From Debaryomyces hansenii CBS767 (taxonomy: Eukaryota; Ascomycota; Pichiomycetes; Serinales; Debaryomycetaceae): a DNA stretch of 64,000 nt. The notes under the pieces are model-generated. The model did no database searches. It had not been told where the DNA came from and saw only the letters and a program-made list of their open reading frames with translations. A program made the translations under genes and the position numbers. This document shows, piece by piece, positions 57,334-64,000 of this stretch (position 1 is the first letter of the stretch; each line of letters starts with the position of its first letter). Location: NCBI RefSeq assembly GCF_000006445.2, contig NC_006047.2, forward strand, positions 1,178,001-1,242,000. The letters are read 5' to 3'.

Positions 57334-57927
57334 ATGGTCTACGAGGAGCTAAAGTTGGCGCAATTCCCAAATTGTACTGTATTAATATTCTTGTTTACTG
57401 GTGTTGATACCCCCGTACTTAAACAAGTTAAAGAACAACTCATCTCTGGCAATAAAGATTATGACTTTTGCTTCTTAAACCCACAGCATATTATATCATT
57501 AGAACATTTGTACAGTTCTATACATAAAGCAGTTTTGAATCATGAATTCGGCAATATGAGAGCTAAAACATTGAACACTGAAATTATTTTTAATTTATCA
57601 CCAATAAATAATATTATGGATGCATTGAAGAGGTTTGGTGTTGATGAAGCATGTCCCAATTTAATCACAATAAAGGTATTACCTACGTCAGAGTGTAATG
57701 AAATAGCATTTAAAGACTTAAACGATCACCTTTTAAAAATATTAAGTACTAACGATTCACATAATCCTCGATTAAATAACGAAATCATCTTTGATTCGTT
57801 GGTTGATTTGAAGAAGTTAAAGAAGGTTTATAAGTTAAATGATGCCAAGTTTTCAAAAGATGAATCTGACTTACAAGGTGAGTTGACTCGATTAGCAATT
57901 GGTGCGTGTCAGTTGAGAGGTTGTTAA
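57334..57927 (+). CDS. CGI121: EKC/KEOPS complex subunit Cgi121
   Basis: Cgi121 (PRPK-binding family) is a KEOPS subunit that presents tRNA for t6A37 synthesis; it also affects telomeres. The 197-residue protein matches by its FLNPQHIISLEHLYSSIHKAVLN-type segments, NMRAKTLNTEIIFNLSPINNI, DALKRFGV and the C-terminal ELTRLAIGACQLRG, known to bind the kinase Bud32 and the tRNA end. The S. cerevisiae gene has an intron; here one uninterrupted frame suffices. Confidence 0.93.
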   Translation: MVYEELKLAQFPNCTVLIFLFTGVDTPVLKQVKEQLISGNKDYDFCFLNPQHIISLEHLYSSIHKAVLNHEFGNMRAKTLNTEIIFNLSPINNIMDALKRFGVDEACPNLITIKVLPTSECNEIAFKDLNDHLLKILSTNDSHNPRLNNEIIFDSLVDLKKLKKVYKLNDAKFSKDESDLQGELTRLAIGACQLRGC

Positions 57928-58011
57928 TGATGATTGCAATGATACTCTTCAAGTACATATATTTTCAAAATGCTAGGTCTATTATACTATTTTAATATAC
58001 AGAGAATGCAG

Positions 58012-60048
58012 CTAGCCACGAAAAGCAAATCTTTGTAGGCTGATACTTTGTTTCTTTTCAATATTAACTTGAATTTTTGCTGTCTCGACTTGACATGATT
58101 CTCTCTCGTTAATTTGTATTATGTTCTCCTTCGCTTCATCTGGGGAAATAACATTCTCTTGATGATGGTTCAAATGAGACGATGGAAGTTTCTTATTCGG
58201 CGTAGAAGCCGAGGTTAAATTTATATTTAAGTTAGAAGGGGACAACGGGTTTGCAGTTCTTAAAAGGTTTGGTTTGTCTTTAGAATTGTTTTCGATATTC
58301 ATACTGGAATTCAACAGGTATTTCTCACGCAACACCTTGGCAAAATCCCGAAGTTTGTCATTTTTTGGAATTGCCTTAATTGGTGACTCTTCAATTATAT
58401 CATCATCTTCATCAATCCCAAATTCTACGCTTGGGTTCGAATTCTTCAATGAGGATGATGATTCCGGGGTTTGAGATCCCAAATCTTTATCATCGTCACT
58501 GAAATCATTATCTGTAAGTCCATCAGTAATACCAACAATGTTTGTTTTAGTGGGACATGATTGAGAACCACGAATATGATTTACAGGAGATGAAAACTCA
58601 TCGGGTATATCTGAATCACCTGAGACTATACTTGAATCCCATGCGGCTTGCTTAGTTGAAATTGGAGTAGGTAAAAGATTAGCAACAGGAGTATTTTCAA
58701 CGCTCCCGAAGAATTTACTAATTTTGCCCTTTGGCGATATGAAACTACCGTTATTGTTATCATTAACAATTCGTTTCATCTTTCTTGTTGTAGGGGAAAC
58801 CTTTTCTTTGGGCGCTTGAAGTTTTCTTTTACTTGGTGTCTCAAGATGCATACTTATTTCTTTAGTAGATTTTATGGTGCCAAAGAACGAGTCAATTGCA
58901 CCTGTCTTCGGGTGTTCAGGAATAGTAGTAGCTGATCTACTCCTACCTGCCATATTAGAGGATATTGATGATTTTTGTGATCCTAAATTTATCGAACCAC
59001 CCTTCAAATTAGATAAGCTTTGTTCTCTAGATACAAGTATTTCAAGAGTATTTGGGTGTACCTTTCCAGTACAAATTTGAGCATGTATTTCTTCGTCCAA
59101 AGTCTTACCGCAGCATGCTTCCAAAATTTCAAAATCCAATTTTAAATCCACCGGGTACGAATTTAATGTTTCCAACTTTTTCGTAAGGGGACTGAAAACT
59201 TTTTGAAATTGAAATGCCAAGTTCGCCTTATAAACTTCATCCTCAAAATCCACAGGTGGTTTCTTACCATCGGATCTTAATGCGATTAATACCTTTTCCA
59301 AATTATTGAACCTTTTAACTAGGTTGAATGCTGTTTTCAATCCAATTCCTGGGATTCCTTTTGTATAATCACAACCGGAGAGCATTGCCACTAATCTTAA
59401 TTGTTCTTGCGTGTAATTAGACAAAAATGGTATTTTTTTAACATTGCAAAAATTATCTCTGCAAATTTCAATACATTCGCCATAGTCATTCAACTTGGTG
59501 ATTAACGTATTACATCCGAATATAAGAAGATCAGAATCCTCGGACAATATACCATCAACTAAGCCAATTCTTTCTAGATAAACCATTTGTGGATCTGCTT
59601 CGTATGGTGCGACGATATACTTTACTTTCCTCATATCCAACTCTACCATGATAGATTTTGCCATTTCTGGTGTCACACCAGCTGCTTTCATAAACTCTTT
59701 CCATGCCAATTTTCTGTTACCTGCTTTTATTAACTCATTAGCCTTCTTCTGTGCCTCTTCTCTCTTCAATCTTCGTTCTTTTGCTGTTTCAGCCTTTGTT
59801 GGTAAATATGCACCATCGAATACTAAATATGGTTCCACTCCGAAATGTCTTAACATATCTATCTTCTTCATTACAGAATTAATATACTTCTTCGTCGGAA
59901 CGTCCTGGCACAATTCTTGTGCACAAGATATCAAACCTCTATGTAACCACCCATAAGTATCAACAGCTAATGTTTTTCCCTTATATCTTGATAATGAAGT
60001 TGAATCTTGAATCTCTTTCAAATGCTGAAGCAAGCCTGTAACCCCCAT
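58012..60048 (-). CDS. EXO1: 5'-3' exonuclease Exo1
   Basis: This FEN1/XPG-family nuclease has 678 residues. The N domain has MGVTGLLQHLK, AVDTYGWLHRG and LVFDGAYLPTK. The I domain has VAPYEADPQM, SEDSDLLIFG and SGCDYTKGIPGIGL, so all metal-binding acids appear present. The C-terminal half is disordered and has an ISKFFG segment at about residue 445. This resembles the Mlh1-interacting MIP box known in S. cerevisiae Exo1 (S-K-F-F). Exo1 acts in mismatch repair, end resection and telomere processing. Din7 is the alternative paralog in Saccharomyces but is shorter. An ACGCG core lies about 107 bp upstream. Confidence 0.93.
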   Translation of the reverse strand: MGVTGLLQHLKEIQDSTSLSRYKGKTLAVDTYGWLHRGLISCAQELCQDVPTKKYINSVMKKIDMLRHFGVEPYLVFDGAYLPTKAETAKERRLKREEAQKKANELIKAGNRKLAWKEFMKAAGVTPEMAKSIMVELDMRKVKYIVAPYEADPQMVYLERIGLVDGILSEDSDLLIFGCNTLITKLNDYGECIEICRDNFCNVKKIPFLSNYTQEQLRLVAMLSGCDYTKGIPGIGLKTAFNLVKRFNNLEKVLIALRSDGKKPPVDFEDEVYKANLAFQFQKVFSPLTKKLETLNSYPVDLKLDFEILEACCGKTLDEEIHAQICTGKVHPNTLEILVSREQSLSNLKGGSINLGSQKSSISSNMAGRSRSATTIPEHPKTGAIDSFFGTIKSTKEISMHLETPSKRKLQAPKEKVSPTTRKMKRIVNDNNNGSFISPKGKISKFFGSVENTPVANLLPTPISTKQAAWDSSIVSGDSDIPDEFSSPVNHIRGSQSCPTKTNIVGITDGLTDNDFSDDDKDLGSQTPESSSSLKNSNPSVEFGIDEDDDIIEESPIKAIPKNDKLRDFAKVLREKYLLNSSMNIENNSKDKPNLLRTANPLSPSNLNINLTSASTPNKKLPSSHLNHHQENVISPDEAKENIIQINERESCQVETAKIQVNIEKKQSISLQRFAFRG

Positions 60049-60311
60049 CTTTATTACCGTAAAATCTGATTTAGCGTTGGTGGTTTATTAGAACTGTTTT
60101 ATAGAACTGTTTAAAAGCGTTTCTCAATATGTAAATAAAGTATAGAAAAGCAAAACGCGGTTTTTTACAGAAATATTTTCCCTCTGATGCAACAAAGCGT
60201 ATATAGGTAAATAAATAACTTTACATTTTTGTACTAAGAATAGACTTTCAAATATGTAATAATATGTATCGATAAACAGCGTGCATTAGTAAACTAATAT
60301 ATAAAATGTAT

Positions 60312-63300
60312 CTATTTCTTTTTTGGTTTATACATGCTAACTGGAGTATTCACCGGGAACCTATGTATGCCAATGCCATGTTTAGAAGTAGTCTTTTTTT
60401 GGGAATGATTAACGTCTTTAGAGGGATCATACTCAAGAATAGGACAAAATGTAATTTCTTTCGGTTTCACATTCTCTTTGTTTGTTTCTGTGTTAGAAAC
60501 TTTGCTCTTTCTATTCTGTTGATCAGGTTTTTGATTTGGGGGAGGTGCATGATTTGTAGCAAAATTACCCTGGTATTGTTGCTGCATTTGGTGATACATC
60601 ATGTACATTTGTTGTTGTTGTTGTTGTTGTTGCAATTGATATTGATGTTGTAAAATATATTGACCTTGATTTTCAGAATGAAAACCATTAAAAGGAGCAT
60701 AGCCATTGGCCATCATTTGTTGATGAGGTATTGCTCCTATTGAATTATTAAAAGTTTGGCCTTGAACTGGTACGGGATTCTGGCCCTGGGACGTATGCAA
60801 TTGTGAGGAAGGTACGCCAGTATTCGTAATTGGCTGTGTCTTTGTAGGGGTGGAGGTTACCATTCCATGTTCGTGTAGCTGTGGAGTTTTGAAATATGAT
60901 TCGGCAGACCTAAGCGATTCATTATCATTTTGATTTTGCATTAGAAACGAAGACGTATCAATAGCTTGTAATTTCGCCTGCATGTTCATATTATGCGAAT
61001 CGAATTGAAAGTTAGGTTGAGAAAAGTTTCTAGTTTGCCTTATATTCCCAGTAGATTTTGAAGGCAATAATGTCGGTTGACATTGAATGTTTTTATTAGT
61101 GGATATTGCTTCTTGGCTTTGAATTAGAGGTTGGTTTTGCAATTGGGAATGAGTTTCTGGTTGCAATGGCATTTGTATTTGGCCTTGCATTTGCATTTTG
61201 TTTAGTAATTGTTGTTGTATCTGGTGGTGCTGTATCTGTAATTTCAATTGTTCTTGTTGTTTAACTACATTCGGATTAAATTTGTGAACAGTGCTTGCAT
61301 CATAAATTGGCGCCGTGAAAGGACCTTGACTCACAAACGAATTATTAGCCTTAGAAATATCAATTTTCAAATTTTGATTCGTTTTCAGCATGCTTGGAGA
61401 AATTTGTTTTGCGATAGGAGACGAGCTTTTGTACGGAGATGAATCCGCTATTTCAGTAGCATTATCATCTACTTCTTCTATTTCTTCGAGGCCTAATGCT
61501 TTATTTTCTATGCGAATACTGGTAAGATGGCTTGTACCTTCTGAATATAAGTCTCTGTTGAATTCGTGGACTATTACTCCATGAATTGAAGAGCCTTCAT
61601 TTAATTCCCTGTTGTCTTCATAAATGATTTGTATCACAGATAAGTTTTGTAAATCATTCGCATCATCATGTCCATCATTCAAGAAAGACAAGTATCCGGA
61701 CCAAAAATCTTTCAAAAATGGAACCTGTAAGTCAAAGGTATTGTCATGTTCATTTAAATAACCATTCACGATTTCATTCTTCTTTAATATTAACCTTTCA
61801 CCATTGTATACTTTAGCCATACATTTCCATTGTAACATATCAGGCGTCGTATCATTATTGATAGTTACATTAATTTTCATATAGGAACTAAACGAACCAT
61901 TTTCGAGGCTCATGATCTTCGGGGTTTTAGAATTTGATGGTGTAGATGAAAAGGGCGATAAATCGGAAGCTGGAGATACGGCCTTATTACCATTGACGTT
62001 TAAATTGTTAAGCACCAACCAAATAGGGATACCATTAGATATAAGTTTGGAAAGTAATGAATTATTTAATTCGTTATTAATATTATGATTCAACTTATTT
62101 CTTAGTTTAGATGGAGTCAATGAAGTATGAGAAGTCGAATGGAAACTAGTAAACTTATGCGAGTTGTGATGATCTATTTTGTCGTTGAACATTATGGAAA
62201 GTTCTTTCGGATGAAAAGTATAGGCACATTTCTTACTAGATAAGTGTTTTTTAAAATCAGGAAAATCTGTTTCATTTTCATTGCGACCTCGGGTGAATAT
62301 TGGAGAAGAAGAAAGTATACCTCCTAATTCTTTATCTATGTCTTCGCTATCATTTGAATCAATCTTACTGCTATCAATTAAATCTTCTAATGGTGTGTTC
62401 ATTAAGGCATCCAATTCATCGTTTAAGATGGGACTTTCATTGAAGTCCTTTCTATATTTGGCAGGTCTTTTCAATTTTGTCAACCGAAAAAGTCTAGAAG
62501 CAATCTGCTTTGGAGTTCTCAATACTCCAGTCTTATTGAGTAACATCCTCGAGAGAATTTTATTTTGTGAAGAATATTTCAATATCGAAGAATTTGGTTC
62601 TTGAAATTCTTTGAATGCTTTGAATTTTAAATATGAAGATAATAAAATTTCATCTATTTCCGGGTACCAAACCTTATCATTATAAGCATTAGCACTGCCA
62701 ATGGATGAAGTATCCGTTCTTGATAGTTTTCGGCCTGGGGATGCAAGACTATCAATCTTGGATGCTATAGATGTACTTGGAGACTCAGTAAAATCGTGCG
62801 ATATTTTTCTTCTCTTCCTTGCCCTAGTGGCACTTGCATTAAAACTTAACGGTGTTGAACTATCCAAAGTCTCTGTTAATAGGTCAGTTCTGGGCTTGAT
62901 AGGCACTAATTTAGGAGCTGCTTTCAACTGTGATTCATGTAAATTTCGTTCCTTGAAATTTGTATTCGGTGTCACAATTGTCGCTCTAGTCTCATCAGCA
63001 TATAACGACGTCAAATCGGTGGTATTGTTACTCGAGTCGTTCCCATTGTTTAAAGAACTAACGTCTATAGATACATCATTCAAAGACTCGTTTTCTTCGG
63101 CCTTTAGTCTGTGCTTTTTACTTACTTGCAAAGCTATCGAGTCAAGAAATTTGTTATTAGTAGAGCTTGATGATGGAGGAGGGGTGAATGAATTGAATAC
63201 ATTCTTCTTTGTTGTAGCTTGTTTATCTTCTGATCTGTCATTATCTTGATGTTCGTGTTCGTGTTGTTCATGTTCGGTTTCATTTTTAGCACCAACAACT

Positions 63301-63485
63301 TTATTTAAATTATTAGACACTTGAAAAAACCGTTGAGGTGATAATGAGTTTATTATATTCATTGGTGAACTGAATTGGAACGAAGGCAGAAATCCTAATC
63401 CAAAACTGAATGAGGGTGTAACACCAGATCTAGCGCCATTACTCGTCGACCTAGGAGTTTGTGGAGGGTGTAGGTTATTGGTCAT
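60312..63485 (-). CDS. Large TEA/ATTS-like domain transcription factor
   Basis: This 1057-residue protein has a divergent TEA/ATTS domain at about residues 271-345. It begins DKVWYPEIDEILLSSYL and ends NKTGVLRTPKQIASRLFRLTK, which parallels the W...RTxKQxSSHIQ pattern of Tec1/AbaA/TEAD. The N-terminal ~260 residues are Ser/Asn-rich with a His/Glu cluster. The C-terminal third is Gln-rich with an eight-Gln run, and the end has a basic segment after CPILEYDPSKD. It is longer than Tec1 of Candida (743 aa), and the domain is so divergent that it may be a second TEA-type family in place of Tec1. Filamentation or morphogenesis roles are only inferred from Tec1. Confidence 0.65.
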   Translation of the reverse strand: MTNNLHPPQTPRSTSNGARSGVTPSFSFGLGFLPSFQFSSPMNIINSLSPQRFFQVSNNLNKVVGAKNETEHEQHEHEHQDNDRSEDKQATTKKNVFNSFTPPPSSSSTNNKFLDSIALQVSKKHRLKAEENESLNDVSIDVSSLNNGNDSSNNTTDLTSLYADETRATIVTPNTNFKERNLHESQLKAAPKLVPIKPRTDLLTETLDSSTPLSFNASATRARKRRKISHDFTESPSTSIASKIDSLASPGRKLSRTDTSSIGSANAYNDKVWYPEIDEILLSSYLKFKAFKEFQEPNSSILKYSSQNKILSRMLLNKTGVLRTPKQIASRLFRLTKLKRPAKYRKDFNESPILNDELDALMNTPLEDLIDSSKIDSNDSEDIDKELGGILSSSPIFTRGRNENETDFPDFKKHLSSKKCAYTFHPKELSIMFNDKIDHHNSHKFTSFHSTSHTSLTPSKLRNKLNHNINNELNNSLLSKLISNGIPIWLVLNNLNVNGNKAVSPASDLSPFSSTPSNSKTPKIMSLENGSFSSYMKINVTINNDTTPDMLQWKCMAKVYNGERLILKKNEIVNGYLNEHDNTFDLQVPFLKDFWSGYLSFLNDGHDDANDLQNLSVIQIIYEDNRELNEGSSIHGVIVHEFNRDLYSEGTSHLTSIRIENKALGLEEIEEVDDNATEIADSSPYKSSSPIAKQISPSMLKTNQNLKIDISKANNSFVSQGPFTAPIYDASTVHKFNPNVVKQQEQLKLQIQHHQIQQQLLNKMQMQGQIQMPLQPETHSQLQNQPLIQSQEAISTNKNIQCQPTLLPSKSTGNIRQTRNFSQPNFQFDSHNMNMQAKLQAIDTSSFLMQNQNDNESLRSAESYFKTPQLHEHGMVTSTPTKTQPITNTGVPSSQLHTSQGQNPVPVQGQTFNNSIGAIPHQQMMANGYAPFNGFHSENQGQYILQHQYQLQQQQQQQQMYMMYHQMQQQYQGNFATNHAPPPNQKPDQQNRKSKVSNTETNKENVKPKEITFCPILEYDPSKDVNHSQKKTTSKHGIGIHRFPVNTPVSMYKPKKK
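60609..60632. repeat. (TTG)8 tract encoding poly-Gln
   Basis: Eight perfect TTG units (CAA on the coding minus strand) in the C-terminal Gln-rich region of the TEA-like factor. Pure repeat, so likely length-variable between strains. Confidence 0.85.
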
Positions 63486-63892
63486 ACTGAATATCTATAC
63501 GAATATGACAAATATCACCACAATGTCTTAATATCTGCTCTTGCTTTCTGATAATCTATGATATTATTCATAAGGCAACTAATTACTTTTAAATCTCTCA
63601 AATCATTTTGGCGTTTTGTATACGTTTTATTCCGTGTCACAAAAACGCGGTTTAAGTCACGATAGAACCAGGGTCCTTCTATTGTAACACGAAACTCCAT
63701 CCATTCATCAATTACATAAGGGGCGCTAGTGTGTGTATTTACTAAGTGTCATGTAACTACGGTACTGCATCATGAGTGTATATTGGATAAAAAAAAACTG
63801 CTAAGTAGAAGTATTATTATAGCGATAGAGTCCCTATTGGGATTTGCTATTATTCGAAAAGTTACGTAGTCATCGTAAAAACACGGGTATTT
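63486..63892. other. Intergenic upstream of the TEA-like gene
   Basis: About 400 bp of AT-rich sequence. It contains AAAACGCGGTT at 63642-63652, also found upstream of EXO1 (60152-60162). No gene was found. Confidence 0.5.
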
Positions 63893-64000
63893 CTAGTAGG
63901 GGTGTGAGTTAGAGTTGGCGATATGAAGCATTAGGATTTCTTCCACAAATGCTTCACTTAAGCCAGGTTGTAAGGATTCATAATCGATAAAATTTTGCAT
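63893..64000 (-). CDS. 3' end of an unidentified gene running off the window
   Basis: On the minus strand an open frame enters at base 64000 and ends at TAG (63895-63893). The last 35 residues include FIDYESLQPGLSEAFVEEIL, which looks like a real amphipathic helix. The first codon in the window is ATG by chance or as a true start; the 5' part is not visible. I recognise no family. Confidence 0.45.
   Translation of the reverse strand: MQNFIDYESLQPGLSEAFVEEILMLHIANSNSHPY

Overview
This window looks like a nuclear chromosome segment of an ascomycete budding yeast in the CUG-Ser1 (CTG) clade, most like Debaryomyces or another Debaryomycetaceae member. The DNA is AT-rich and genes are dense. Almost every gene has a recognisable Saccharomyces/Candida counterpart. 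The few introns visible use GTATGT donors and TACTAAC branch points. The codon-code inference rests on low CTG use and on one telling CTG: codon 54 of the Sna2-like protein falls where S. cerevisiae Sna2 (recalled from memory) has serine. CTG codons should therefore probably be read as Ser. No tRNA, rRNA, transposon, LTR or CRISPR was seen. Species assignment is inference.

Left part (1-24 kb): the 3' end of an unidentified gene; an aldehyde dehydrogenase; a minus-strand run TGL2, COQ6, SUA7, VPS75, RPA49; DPH4; an LCAT-like hydrolase; a 1.3 kb gap with what looks like a decayed gene; a secreted EEP-family nuclease/phosphatase; the m-AAA protease subunit YTA12; the RSC subunit NPL6; and two tandem paralogous Rpn4-type zinc-finger regulators. 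The larger Rpn4-type gene is best read as a three-exon gene.

Middle (24-45 kb): the sterol esterase TGL1 diverges from a GPI-anchored Cu-only superoxide dismutase. Then come AGP2, the nutrient receptor GPR1, an MFS drug/amino-acid transporter, NUF2, COQ7, the YTH reader PHO92, a PWI-domain protein, SNF1, the sirtuin HST3 and a Pex30-type peroxin.

Right part (45-64 kb): SNM1, a Leu3-type Zn2Cys6 factor, EMC1, SNA2, a second gap with a possible decayed gene, RBA50, PFA5, TFB3 (with a candidate 58-nt intron), an unrecognised acidic coiled-coil protein, CGI121, EXO1, a large divergent TEA-domain factor, and the 3' end of another gene running off the window.

The genes do not form one pathway, as expected for yeast. 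Themes recur: nutrient sensing (GPR1, SNF1, AGP2), coenzyme Q synthesis (COQ6, COQ7), lipid hydrolysis (TGL2, TGL1, LCAT-like), transcription machinery (SUA7, TFB3, RPA49, RBA50) and chromatin (VPS75, NPL6, HST3). The most useful results are two revised gene models with introns (RPN4-like, TFB3), the tandem Rpn4-like pair, a cluster of SUMO-consensus lysines in the Hst3 tail, a 26-bp COQ6-TGL2 gap holding a Cbf1-type site, and two possible gene relics. No clearly new multi-gene system was found.
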